A stretch of DNA of 64,000 nt from Chitinophaga sp. CF418 (GTDB lineage: Bacteria > Bacteroidota > Bacteroidia > Chitinophagales > Chitinophagaceae), in NCBI RefSeq assembly GCF_900142925.1, contig NZ_FRCN01000001.1, forward strand, positions 744,001 to 808,000, written 5' to 3'. The position numbers and the translations under genes were made by a program. Position 1 is the stretch's first letter, and each line of letters opens with the position of its first letter. The notes beneath the pieces were generated by a model. It was not told the origin of the DNA. It saw only the letters and a list, made by a program, of their open reading frames with translations, and made no database searches. Below, in pieces: positions 45,830 to 53,819 of the stretch.

Positions 45830-47470
45830 ATGGCAGAAGTTATCAGAATGCCCCTTTTGAGTGACACAATGACTGAAGGGGTGATCGCGGAATGGCATAA
45901 AAAGGTAGGAGATACCGTAAAAGCAGACGATGTAATTGCTGAGGTGGAAACAGATAAAGCCACCATGGAAGTGATGGGTTATGTGGAAGGTACTCTATTA
46001 TATATTGGTGTCGAGAAAGGTAAGGCTGCTAAAGTAAACGAGATTATAGCAATTGTAGGAAAACCAGGAGAAGATTATAAATCTTTACTCGGTGGTGGTA
46101 ATAATAATGGCCAGGCGGCACAGGAAGCCAAGCCTGCAGCGCAGGCAGCTCCAGCAGCTACTCCTGCCCCGGCAGCCAGCAGTGCTGATAGTGCAGCTGC
46201 TGCAGAAGCGCTGAAAAATGCAACCGTTATCCGTATGCCGCTGTTGAGCGATACCATGACGGAAGGTAAGATCGTAGCCTGGAATAAAAAAGTAGGCGAT
46301 ACCGTGAAGAGTGACGATGTGCTGGCTGAGGTAGAAACCGATAAGGCTACCATGGAAGTGATCGGTTACGCTGACGGGGAACTGTTATATGTAGGCGTAA
46401 AAGAAGGTGACGCTGCTAAAGTAAACGGCATCATCGCAATAGTAGGTAAAAAAGGCACCAATGTAGATGCGATCCTCGCAGCAGAAGGCGCCGGTGGTGC
46501 AAAACCAGCCGCACAGGCAGCATCAACAGCTACTCCGGCTGCATCTGCAGCTCCGGCAGCTACACCTGAAGCTTCAGAAAGCAAAGATGGACGTGTGAAA
46601 GCATCTCCGCTGGCTAAGAAACTGGCTGAAGAAAAAGGCATCGACATCAACAAAGTGACTGGCTCCGGCGACGGTGGCAGGATCGTGAAGAAAGATGTTG
46701 ACAGTTATGTTCCATCCGCAGCTCCAGCTGCCGCTAAACCAGGTGCTGCTCCAGCCGCTAAAGCTGCTGCATTCACTCCGGCAGGTCAGGAAGGTTACAC
46801 TGATGTTCAGTTAAGCCAGATGCGTAAAGTGATCGCTAAACGCCTGAGCGAAAGCAAATTCTCTGCACCTCACTTCTACCTGAAAGTAGATATCAATATG
46901 GACAAAGCCATTGAAGCACGTAAAGCTATCAATGAAGTGTCTCCGGTTAAAATCTCCTTCAACGATATGGTGATCAAGGCTTCCGCCCTGGCACTGCGTC
47001 AACATCCTGATGTGAACAGCAGCTGGATGGGAGACTTCATCCGCCAGAACCATCACATACATATCGGTTCCGCTGTGGCAATCGAAGATGGTCTGATCGT
47101 TCCGGTGATCCGCTTTGCTGATCAGAAAACCCTGAGCCAGATAGCTGGTGAAGCGAAAGAACTGTACGACAAAGCGAAGAACAAGAAACTGCAGCCACAG
47201 GATTTCTCCGGCAATACCTTCACTATCTCCAACCTGGGTATGATGGGTATCGATGAATTCACGGCTATCATCAACCCACCGGATTCCGCAATCCTGGCTG
47301 TTGGTGGTATCAAAGAAACAGTAGTTTCCGAGAAAGGACAGTTCAAAGTGGTGAACATCATGAAGCTGACCATGAGCTGTGACCACCGTAGCGTGGACGG
47401 CGCTGTAGGTGCACGTTTCCTGGCTACGCTGAAGAGCTACCTGGAAAATCCGGTAACTATGCTGGTATAA
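45830..47470 (+). CDS. pdhC: Pyruvate dehydrogenase E2 (dihydrolipoamide acetyltransferase)
   Basis: 546 residues from ATG 45830. Two lipoyl domains (about 1-80 and 135-215) each carry the lipoylated Lys in ETDKATMEV; they are joined by Ala/Pro-rich linkers. A peripheral-subunit-binding domain follows (VKASPLAKKLAEEKGIDINK, about 255-290), then the catalytic core with the active-site motif SCDHRSVDG (His and Asp). It transfers acetyl groups to CoA. The E1 and E3 genes are not adjacent. The first residues, MAEVIRMPLLSDTMTEG, are a typical lipoyl-domain start. Confidence 0.93.
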   Translation: MAEVIRMPLLSDTMTEGVIAEWHKKVGDTVKADDVIAEVETDKATMEVMGYVEGTLLYIGVEKGKAAKVNEIIAIVGKPGEDYKSLLGGGNNNGQAAQEAKPAAQAAPAATPAPAASSADSAAAAEALKNATVIRMPLLSDTMTEGKIVAWNKKVGDTVKSDDVLAEVETDKATMEVIGYADGELLYVGVKEGDAAKVNGIIAIVGKKGTNVDAILAAEGAGGAKPAAQAASTATPAASAAPAATPEASESKDGRVKASPLAKKLAEEKGIDINKVTGSGDGGRIVKKDVDSYVPSAAPAAAKPGAAPAAKAAAFTPAGQEGYTDVQLSQMRKVIAKRLSESKFSAPHFYLKVDINMDKAIEARKAINEVSPVKISFNDMVIKASALALRQHPDVNSSWMGDFIRQNHHIHIGSAVAIEDGLIVPVIRFADQKTLSQIAGEAKELYDKAKNKKLQPQDFSGNTFTISNLGMMGIDEFTAIINPPDSAILAVGGIKETVVSEKGQFKVVNIMKLTMSCDHRSVDGAVGARFLATLKSYLENPVTMLV

Positions 47471-47495
47471 TTACTACATTAACAACTAACTATAG

Positions 47496-47530
47496 AAGAG
47501 GCGTTCCGGTTACACGGGACGCCTCTTTTC
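47496..47530 (+). terminator. Terminator after pdhC
   Basis: AAGAGGCGT pairs with ACGCCTCTT, followed by TTC; 26 bases past the stop. Confidence 0.8.
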
Positions 47531-47637
47531 GTTGATCCCTCCCCTATCATCTTAACACACTGTTATTCAGCATCAGAATTTGGGAATTGCTGTATAAATG
47601 ATTAAATTTAAGTTGCTCCCCAACAACTAATTGATCA

Positions 47638-48027
47638 ATGGAGATTCCTAAGAATGCGTTAAGCTGGTTCGAAATCCCTGTACATGATTTTGACAGGGCA
47701 AGGAAATTTTACAGCAAAATATTCAACTATGAAATGCCTGAAGAACAGTTGGGTCTGAAAAGGACAGCATTTTTTCTGTTCGACAAACAAAATAATGGTA
47801 TTGGCGGAGCCATTGTTCAGGGCTCCGAATATTTTCCCAGCCAGCGTGGTACGCTGATCTACCTGCATGCCGGCGATGACCTCACAGATGTGCTGGAACG
47901 TGTGGAAGCCGCAGGCGGCAAGATAGAGCTGGATAAACGCCCGGTGTCTGAGCTACAGGACCTGGGATATTACGCCATCTTCTTTGATCCCGATGGTAAC
48001 AGAGTTGCCCTGCATTCCAGCCGGTAA
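47638..48027 (+). CDS. VOC-family (glyoxalase-fold) protein
   Basis: 129 residues with a single glyoxalase/bleomycin-resistance fold: LSWFEIPVHDFDRARKFYSKIF at the start and YYAIFFDPDGNRVALHS at the end are the two beta-alpha-beta-beta-beta ends, with a metal-type Glu/His pattern that is only partly present. Members of this subgroup are often annotated as lyases or dioxygenases without evidence. No specific substrate. It stands alone with its own short intergenic spacers. Confidence 0.85.
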   Translation: MEIPKNALSWFEIPVHDFDRARKFYSKIFNYEMPEEQLGLKRTAFFLFDKQNNGIGGAIVQGSEYFPSQRGTLIYLHAGDDLTDVLERVEAAGGKIELDKRPVSELQDLGYYAIFFDPDGNRVALHSSR

Positions 48028-48083
48028 AACGGCTGAAAATCAACAAACACGATTATTTCTTACCTGGTTAGACCTCTTCTCTC

Positions 48084-48106
48084 TTTCACTTTCTTTTGAA
48101 AGTTCA
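48084..48106. promoter_or_regulatory. Palindromic operator candidate 1 (ACTTTC-N4-GAAAGT)
   Basis: A perfect 6-bp inverted repeat, ACTTTC-TTTT-GAAAGT at 48088-48103, overlaps the TTG box of the regulator's promoter. A 23-bp stretch around it differs at only two positions from 48673-48695, upstream of the next gene. A dimeric MarR/GbsR regulator bound here would block its own promoter. Confidence 0.7.
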
Positions 48107-48126
48107 ATAACTTAACATTACATTTG
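48096..48126 (+). promoter_or_regulatory. Promoter of the GbsR/MarR gene (TTG-N20-TACATTTG)
   Basis: TTG at 48096-48098, 20 bases, TACATTTG at 48119-48126. Transcription would start near 48132, about 15 bases before ATG 48148. The TTG lies inside the palindrome. Confidence 0.65.
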
Positions 48127-48147
48127 AGTAACGAAAAGAAGGATTAC

Positions 48148-48654
48148 ATGAAATTGGCAGAAGCAAAAGCGCAGTTTATACAAACCTGGGGATCATTGGG
48201 AGCTCAATGGGGTATTAACCGTACCATGGCCCAGATCCATGCGTTGCTGATGGTCATGCCTGATCCGCTGAGCGCCGACGATATCATGGCGGAACTGAAT
48301 ATTTCCCGAGGCAATACAAACATGAATGTGCGGGAACTGATCAACTGGGGGCTGGTAGACCGTGTACTGATACCCGGGGAGAGAAAGGAATATTTTACCG
48401 CAGAGAAGGATATCTGGAAGGTTGCCACCGAGATTGCCAGGGAGAGAAAACGCCGCGAGCTGGATCCTATTCTCAAGACCCTGAACCAATTGCAGGATGT
48501 AGAAGGAGATGCGAAAGATAAACACGTAAAAGCCTTCAAAGACTCCATCCAGGGGATCAATAAGTTTGCCCACCAGACAGATAAGGTGATCAATTCCTTT
48601 GTAAAGTCTGAGGAAAGCTGGTTCTATGGAACGCTTATAAAATTATTCAAGTAA
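48148..48654 (+). CDS. GbsR/MarR-family transcriptional regulator
   Basis: 168 residues from ATG 48148; a longer frame from TTG 48124 begins inside the promoter box and is rejected. The winged helix-turn-helix is visible: SLGAQWGINRTMAQIHALLM, DIMAELNISRGNTNMNVRELINWGLVDR (recognition helix) and the wing VLIPGERKEYF. The remaining ~70 residues form a charged helix for dimerisation. GbsR-type proteins repress osmoprotectant genes in Bacillus, but the Bacteroidota members have no known ligand. It probably controls itself and the TIGR01777 gene that follows, which has a matching palindrome. Confidence 0.85.
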   Translation: MKLAEAKAQFIQTWGSLGAQWGINRTMAQIHALLMVMPDPLSADDIMAELNISRGNTNMNVRELINWGLVDRVLIPGERKEYFTAEKDIWKVATEIARERKRRELDPILKTLNQLQDVEGDAKDKHVKAFKDSIQGINKFAHQTDKVINSFVKSEESWFYGTLIKLFK

Positions 48655-48672
48655 TATTTTTTTACCTATATG

Positions 48673-48695
48673 TTTCACTTTTTATTGAAAGTTCA
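48673..48695. promoter_or_regulatory. Palindromic operator candidate 2
   Basis: TTTCACTTTTTATTGAAAGT followed by TCA: the same 23-bp site as 48084-48106 with two changes (ACTTTT-TATT-GAAAGT at 48677-48692). It lies 23 bases upstream of the TIGR01777 start, with a weak or absent -7 box. Confidence 0.65.
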
Positions 48696-48718
48696 GAAAC
48701 AGTATTAATCCACTTACC

Positions 48719-49663
48719 ATGAAAAATAAAAAAATAGTCATTGCAGCAGGAACAGGGTTCATTGGTACAGGCATGATCGAATACTTTGGCAGCGATAATG
48801 ACATTGTTATTCTCACCCGTCATCCTATAGCCGGACATGGCCGGGTAAGTTATGTCAAATGGGATGGCAAGACCCTGGGAAACTGGTCAAAGGAGCTGGA
48901 AAATACAGATCTGCTGGTCAACCTGGCGGGGAAGAGTGTGAATTGCCGTTATACGGAAGAAAACAAACAGGAGATATTTGACAGCAGGACGAATGCCACA
49001 TCGGTGCTGGGAGCTGCTATACGGAGCTTGCAACATCCACCGGCATTATGGATCAATGCTGCTTCCGCCACTATTTACCGGCATGCGGAAGACCGGCCTA
49101 TGGATGAATTTACGGGAGAGATGGAAAACGATTTTTCCGTGCAGGTATGCAAGCGCTGGGAAGCGGCCTTTAATGCCGAAGAGACGCCGGGCACCCGCAA
49201 AGGCATCCTCCGTATAGCCGTTACCCTTGGTCACCAGGGAGGCGTCATGGAGCCTTACCTCAACCTGACCAAATTCGGGCTGGGAGGCTACCAGGGAAGC
49301 GGCAGGCAGCGATTCAGCTGGGTACATATCGCCGATGTATGCCGGATGATGGAGTGGTTGTATGAACATCCTGCGCTGGATGGCGTATTTAACTGCGCCG
49401 CCCCTCATCCAGTCAGCAACCGGCAGTTTATGAAGACATTACGGAAAGCGGCAGGGCATATTTTCGGCCTGCCGGCCTACACCTGGATGTTGCGTATCGG
49501 GGCCAGACTTATTGGCACAGAAGCAGAGCTGCTGCTGAAAAGTCGCTGGGTACTGCCTACCCGCGCCACGCAGGCAGGTTTTGTTTTTGAATATCCTGAG
49601 CTTCAGTCTGCCATGGAAAATATTATCGGGCAACTGCCAAGGCGTCGGTATCATCTTATATAG
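48719..49663 (+). CDS. TIGR01777-family NAD(P)-binding epimerase
   Basis: 314 residues. The Rossmann start KIVIAAGTGFIGTGMIEYF has the GxxGxxG spacing, and WINAASATIYRHAED carries a Ser and Tyr position of extended SDR enzymes. The C-terminal DUF1731-type part (AAPHPVSNRQFMKTLRK to the AMENI tail) matches the truncated gene at the window start. Substrate unknown. It is 64 bp after the GbsR/MarR gene and has the same palindrome, which suggests regulation by it. Confidence 0.9.
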   Translation: MKNKKIVIAAGTGFIGTGMIEYFGSDNDIVILTRHPIAGHGRVSYVKWDGKTLGNWSKELENTDLLVNLAGKSVNCRYTEENKQEIFDSRTNATSVLGAAIRSLQHPPALWINAASATIYRHAEDRPMDEFTGEMENDFSVQVCKRWEAAFNAEETPGTRKGILRIAVTLGHQGGVMEPYLNLTKFGLGGYQGSGRQRFSWVHIADVCRMMEWLYEHPALDGVFNCAAPHPVSNRQFMKTLRKAAGHIFGLPAYTWMLRIGARLIGTEAELLLKSRWVLPTRATQAGFVFEYPELQSAMENIIGQLPRRRYHLI

Positions 49664-49746
49664 ATCATTATGGTTTAATGTTTGCTCTTACATAGAAAGT
49701 ACCTGCCGGGGTTTATACCCTGGCGGGTACATTTAAAAGGATTGTT

Positions 49747-50115
49747 ATGAACGATAAGAAATTCACGGTTGTATTAGGCGCTTCTCCCAACCCGGCGAGA
49801 TATAGCTACCTGGCAGTATCCAGATTGGCAGCAAATGGCCATCCTATACTTGCTATCGGCAAAAAGGAGGCACAGATAGGCGATACCCCCGTTACGAAAG
49901 AGCATCCGGTACCGGCAAATGTGGACACCGTTACCCTGTATATGAACCCTGTGCTACAACGGGAGTATTACGACTATATCCTGCAGCTGCACCCGAAGCG
50001 CATTATTTTTAATCCGGGTACGGAGAATGAAGAACTGGCTGCAATAGCCGGCAGTAAAGGCATTGAGACAATGGAAGCCTGTACGCTGGTGTTGCTGAGT
50101 ACCGGCCAATATTAA
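49747..50115 (+). CDS. CoA-binding domain protein
   Basis: 122 residues with a single CoA-binding (succinyl-CoA-synthetase-like) Rossmann domain: TVVLGASPNPARYSYLAV at the start with the GASxxPxR nucleotide loop, GHPILAIGKKEAQIGDTPV and IIFNPGTENEELAAIAGSKG. The rest of the usual acetyl-CoA synthetase partners are absent. It follows the TIGR01777 gene by 83 bp on the same strand and may share its transcript. Function unknown. Confidence 0.85.
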   Translation: MNDKKFTVVLGASPNPARYSYLAVSRLAANGHPILAIGKKEAQIGDTPVTKEHPVPANVDTVTLYMNPVLQREYYDYILQLHPKRIIFNPGTENEELAAIAGSKGIETMEACTLVLLSTGQY

Positions 50116-50319
50116 GACTAATGGCCGGTATTAATCCCTGTGAAATGCTATCCGTTCCGGAATAATATGCCATTATTTCTTGCTTTCTCTCATCTGATTC
50201 CTGATTAATTTTTGTATATTACTTGCAGTATTCCCCTACCAGCAAGGATTTATCACGATAGAACGGCATAAATGTAATCTTAACGACCACGCCTATTCAC
50301 TCTAATCATATATATTATC

Positions 50320-50793
50320 ATGAAATGGAGAAGATTCAACGGCGAACCGATTCATTTGCCCATTAAAGAAGAAGTACGCCAGGCAATTGTCCGGGAAACC
50401 GGAAAGGGCTTTCACTTAAAAGTGTGTATTGGCACGGACTCACAGGTAAAAGGTGCAGAAACAGAATTTGCAACAGTGATCGTTTTCCTGCGTGAAGGAC
50501 ATGGAGGTTTCATGTTCATCCACAATGACAAAACACGCGACTCTTATTCCATCAAGGAGCGTATGCTCATTGAAGTAGCGAAGAGTATTGAGATCGCCTA
50601 TGAACTGTGTGACATGTTCACTGAGTACGATGTGGACATGGAAGTACATGCAGACATTAACACGAACCCCCAGTTCAAAAGTAACCTGGCCCTGCGTGAA
50701 GCAATGGGTTATATACTGGGAATGGGCTTTGCCTTCAAAGCAAAACCAGATGCCTTTGCCAGCAGCTGCTGTGCGGATAAGGTAGTGAACTAA
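50320..50793 (+). CDS. RNase H-like YkuK-family (DUF458) protein
   Basis: 157 residues. The start (KVCIGTDSQVKGAETEFATVIVF) has the GTDSQ motif with the first catalytic-type Asp of the RNase H-like fold; VDMEVHADINTNPQFKSN supplies further acidic residues. Similar YkuK-like proteins are small predicted nucleases whose target is unknown. A terminator-like structure follows. Confidence 0.8.
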   Translation: MKWRRFNGEPIHLPIKEEVRQAIVRETGKGFHLKVCIGTDSQVKGAETEFATVIVFLREGHGGFMFIHNDKTRDSYSIKERMLIEVAKSIEIAYELCDMFTEYDVDMEVHADINTNPQFKSNLALREAMGYILGMGFAFKAKPDAFASSCCADKVVN

Positions 50794-51244
50794 GCCTGCA
50801 GGCTGATATTACTTTCCCCGCTGTCAGGATGCGCTCTTCCGCATCCGGGGGCTTTTTTCCCCCAGAAAAACCGATACAGATATACCCCCATGTTGGCAAC
50901 CCACAACACGGACGGTCAACACATGTTAGAAATAGCTGCTATAAATGGGCCGCAAACACGTTACAACAGGAGATAAGCAGTTGGAGGACGACCAGGAAGG
51001 CGTCCTTCCCCGGCCAGGTAACCCTCAGACAGGTGACAACGGAATTTCCGGTGAAATATTGTAATGTTAACTCTTTGTAAAGGTAACCGTCTAAAACGCA
51101 GGCCAGGTCTCACTATGTGATGTTGTCCTTTCAATTGCCATTTTCTTCTTCCAGGCCAAACTCTTTAAATTGAAAAAAATTCCTTAATTTATACTTGTTA
51201 TACTGATATACTGTTATACTGATTTTACTGAATAGCTGTCCAAC
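50794..51244. other. 451-bp intergenic region
   Basis: Contains the terminator at 50815-50863 and, near 51190-51222, three loose copies of TATACTG. A short frame at 50829-51080 starts inside the terminator and is not convincing. Confidence 0.5.
50815..50863 (+). terminator. Terminator after the YkuK-like gene
   Basis: Outer CCCC/GGGG pair and inner GGATGC/GCATCC stem with a 7-base bulge, followed by CTTTTTT. Confidence 0.6.
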
Positions 51245-51649
51245 ATGCGTGCCTACATAACTGTCATACTACTGTTAGTATTTGCCAACTCCTCGTGCAA
51301 AAAAGAGACTATCTCAGACACTTCTTCCCAAAAGCTGCAGGGCAGCTGGAAATTGCTGTATTCCAAACAGACGGGGGGTAATGACCTGGTCAAACATGAC
51401 ACTACGTTTTCAGAGATCCTGAAATTCGATGGTAACAATATGCTCACCTACAACCGTGGCTCACTGATCTCCAGGGAAACCTTCCTGATGGCCCTGAAAA
51501 GCGATCATCAGCCCTACCTGGTGGCAGACAGCGATCCATGGAATCCACGGATATTCAGCTGCAACATCACCGGGAATGATACATTATCCCTGTTGTCAGT
51601 GCATTCCAATGTTCATATTGGCCGTGTGTATGTAAGGGTGAAACCTTAA
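51245..51649 (+). CDS. Small lipoprotein, lipocalin-like
   Basis: 134 residues with a lipoprotein signal (MRAYITVILLLVFANSSC, lipidated Cys18). The mature part starts KLQGSWKLLYSKQTGG, a W-K-L pattern like the first strand of lipocalin-like DUFs in this phylum, and the rest is beta-strand rich (FDGNNMLTYNRGS, TLSLLSVHS). No catalytic residues. Likely an outer-membrane or periplasmic lipoprotein. It is convergent with engB. Confidence 0.7.
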   Translation: MRAYITVILLLVFANSSCKKETISDTSSQKLQGSWKLLYSKQTGGNDLVKHDTTFSEILKFDGNNMLTYNRGSLISRETFLMALKSDHQPYLVADSDPWNPRIFSCNITGNDTLSLLSVHSNVHIGRVYVRVKP

Positions 51650-51664
51650 ACAATTACTGCCGGG

Positions 51665-52273
51665 CTAGGCAATGGCCCGGAACTCTGTATTCATTTCGTC
51701 TATACTTGACAGGATCGCATCTCTGCCTGTCTTTTTCACTGTACTGGTTACAAAATGGGCCGGGAGGAATTCCCAACTTTCCCTGAGCTTATTCAGGAAT
51801 GCCTTTACATTCCGGCTGGTCTCCGCCTGAGTGCTCTTATCTGCTTTTGTAAATACCAGGGAGAAAGGGATCTGCCACTCTCCCAGCTGGTTAACGAACT
51901 CGATATCCAGTTTCTGAGGGGTATGACGGCTGTCAATCAGTACAAAGACATTCACCAGGTTCTGTCTTTTACGGAGATAATTCTCGATCATCTGCTCCCA
52001 GGATCTGCGTTGCGACTGGCTCACCTTAGCGAAGCCATATCCCGGCAGGTCCACCAGGTACCAGGCCTGATTAATCAGGAAGTGGTTGATAAGCTGCGTT
52101 TTACCGGGTGTTCCGGACGTTTTAGCCAACTTTTCATTGTTTGCCAACATATTGATCAGGGAAGATTTCCCCACGTTGGAACGGCCTATAAAGGCGTATT
52201 CCGGAAGGTTTGGTGTGGGGCATTTCTGCCAGTCAACATTACTGATGAGATATTCTGCGCTCTTGATGATCAT
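51665..52273 (-). CDS. engB: Ribosome biogenesis GTPase EngB (YsxC)
   Basis: 202 residues from ATG 52273; the longer frame starts at a TTG. The GTPase boxes are G1 GRSNVGKSS, G2 Thr in KTSGTPGKTQ, G3 DLPGYG and G4 TKADK, in the compact EngB arrangement with YAFIGRSN at the front. It assists assembly of the large ribosomal subunit. It is divergent from ubiE, whose start lies 80 bp away. Confidence 0.94.
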   Translation of the reverse strand: MIIKSAEYLISNVDWQKCPTPNLPEYAFIGRSNVGKSSLINMLANNEKLAKTSGTPGKTQLINHFLINQAWYLVDLPGYGFAKVSQSQRRSWEQMIENYLRKRQNLVNVFVLIDSRHTPQKLDIEFVNQLGEWQIPFSLVFTKADKSTQAETSRNVKAFLNKLRESWEFLPAHFVTSTVKKTGRDAILSSIDEMNTEFRAIA

Positions 52274-52339
52274 ATTATTACTCTTCGGGCACAAAGTTCA
52301 TGAAAATTTACTTATTGCCGGCATTTCTCTATTTTCTCC

Positions 52340-52347
52340 TAACTTTG
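52340..52347 (+). promoter_or_regulatory. -7 box (TAACTTTG) 6 bases before ubiE
   Basis: TAACTTTG with a TTG 22 bases upstream (52315-52317). Only 6 bases separate it from ATG 52354, so ubiE mRNA would be leaderless or nearly so. Confidence 0.6.
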
Positions 52348-52353
52348 CGGGCT

Positions 52354-53088
52354 ATGTCAGATAAGAAGATTGTACCGTTTGCCACATCAGAACTAAGCAA
52401 GAAGGAACAGATAGCGACCATGTTCAACGACATTGCGCCCCGCTATGATTTCCTTAACCATTTCATGTCATTAGGCATTGATATCCAATGGCGAAAGAAG
52501 GCTTTGAAACAATTAAAGGCCTTACAGCCAAAGAAAATGCTCGATGTGGCTACCGGTACAGGGGACTTTGCCATTATGGCAAATAAGATGCTGCAACCCA
52601 ATACAATAACCGGGATTGACATATCCGAAGGCATGCTTGCTCACGGGCGTGAAAAGATCAATAAACTGGGACTATCCGACAAAATAACCCTTCAGCTGGG
52701 CGACAGTGAGACAATAAGTTTTCCAGACAAGACGTTTGATGCTATAACGGTAGCATACGGCGTACGTAACTTCGAGAATCTGGAAAAAGGACTGGCAGAA
52801 ATGTTACGTGTACTCAAGCCGGGAGGAAAGCTGGTAATATTGGAATTTTCCAATCCAACTGTTTTTCCTATTAAACAATTATATAATTTATATTTTCGTT
52901 ATATTACACCTTTGATCGGGAAATGGATAGCCAGGAGCGAAGCAGCATATACCTATCTGCCGGAGTCAGTGAAAGCGTTCCCACAAGGTCAGGAAATGTG
53001 TAATATTTTAATTAATACCGGTTTCCAAGCAGTAACATGCAAAAAGCTCACATTCGGCATCAGCTCTATTTATTGCGCATCCCGCTAG
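52354..53088 (+). CDS. ubiE: Demethylmenaquinone methyltransferase (UbiE/MenG)
   Basis: 244 residues from ATG 52354; the longer frame from 52300 would pass through the promoter box. The SAM-binding motif is MLDVATGTGDFAIMA, with FNDIAPRYDFLNHFMSLGID ahead of it and VAYGVRNFENLEKGLAEMLRVLKPGGKLVILEFS after it. It carries out the last methylation of menaquinone, the quinone of this phylum. The 3' end overlaps the porT start by 52 bp. The porT neighbour is a recurrent arrangement in Bacteroidota. Confidence 0.94.
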   Translation: MSDKKIVPFATSELSKKEQIATMFNDIAPRYDFLNHFMSLGIDIQWRKKALKQLKALQPKKMLDVATGTGDFAIMANKMLQPNTITGIDISEGMLAHGREKINKLGLSDKITLQLGDSETISFPDKTFDAITVAYGVRNFENLEKGLAEMLRVLKPGGKLVILEFSNPTVFPIKQLYNLYFRYITPLIGKWIARSEAAYTYLPESVKAFPQGQEMCNILINTGFQAVTCKKLTFGISSIYCASR

Positions 53089-53762
53089 TACTTCTGGTAA
53101 TCCTATGGAATACAGGTAGCGTGAAAGCGCAGTCTGTGATGAACATGGAAGAACATGACGCCAAGCCCTATTACTTTGGTATCACACTTGCAGGCAACAA
53201 TTCCAATTTCAAGCTATACCATGATGAAATCTTCCTCAAACAGGACTCTATCATGGTGGCTGAACCTTTAAGGACCTTCGGCTTCAACCTGGGGTTACTG
53301 GGAAACGTACGCCTGAGCGAGAACTTTGATATCCGCTTCAATCCGCAATTATTATTTGCCTCCAAGAACCTTTATTATAAGGAGAACTATCCCGCAAGGG
53401 AAACGACCAAGAATATTGAGTCTATCCTGCTCAGCTTCCCGTTGCAACTGAAATTCAAATCAGACCGTATCGGTAACATGCGCGTGTATACGATCGGTGG
53501 TCTGAAGTATGACTACGACCTCGCTTCCAATGCGAGGGCCCGCCGTGCGGAAGACCTGGTGAAGATCAGAAAAAGCGATTATGGTTATGAGTTCGGAGCC
53601 GGATTCGAGTTCTATTTCCCCAGCTTTATCTTCTCTCCCGAGTTCAAGATCAGTAACGGTATTGGTAACGTACATGTGAAAGATGAACATCTGCGTTACT
53701 CCAATGTGATCGACAAGCTGAATTCCAGAATGATCGTTTTTTCCATCCACCTGGAAGGTTGA
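53037..53762 (+). CDS. porT: PorT-family outer membrane beta-barrel protein (type IX secretion)
   Basis: 241 residues with a signal peptide (core IPLVLLVILW, cleavage after KAQ near 32). The mature part is beta-strand rich with alternating polar and hydrophobic residues and PorT-like strands (FGFNLGLLGNVRLSENFDIRF cut short, LLFASKNLYY, IGGLKYDYDLAS). PorT is needed for the gliding/type IX secretion machinery. It starts inside the end of ubiE by 52 bp, so it is translationally coupled; the start is chosen because it gives the signal peptide. Confidence 0.85.
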   Translation: MQKAHIRHQLYLLRIPLVLLVILWNTGSVKAQSVMNMEEHDAKPYYFGITLAGNNSNFKLYHDEIFLKQDSIMVAEPLRTFGFNLGLLGNVRLSENFDIRFNPQLLFASKNLYYKENYPARETTKNIESILLSFPLQLKFKSDRIGNMRVYTIGGLKYDYDLASNARARRAEDLVKIRKSDYGYEFGAGFEFYFPSFIFSPEFKISNGIGNVHVKDEHLRYSNVIDKLNSRMIVFSIHLEG

Positions 53763-53787
53763 GTTTCCATCGCGTATAGTTAGTCTA

Positions 53788-53815
53788 TTGACAAATCGTC
53801 TATTTACTATCTTTG
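53788..53815 (+). promoter_or_regulatory. pyrC promoter (TTG-N17-TATCTTTG), near-leaderless
   Basis: TTG at 53788-53790, 17 bases, TATCTTTG at 53808-53815, and ATG at 53820 after only 4 bases (CGCC). A full consensus promoter placed so that transcription starts at or next to the start codon. Confidence 0.8.
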
Positions 53816-53819
53816 CGCC

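Noticed and set aside
50829..51080. 83-codon frame after the YkuK-like gene
   Set aside because: Begins within the terminator hairpin, has no upstream promoter, and has a composition unlike nearby proteins.
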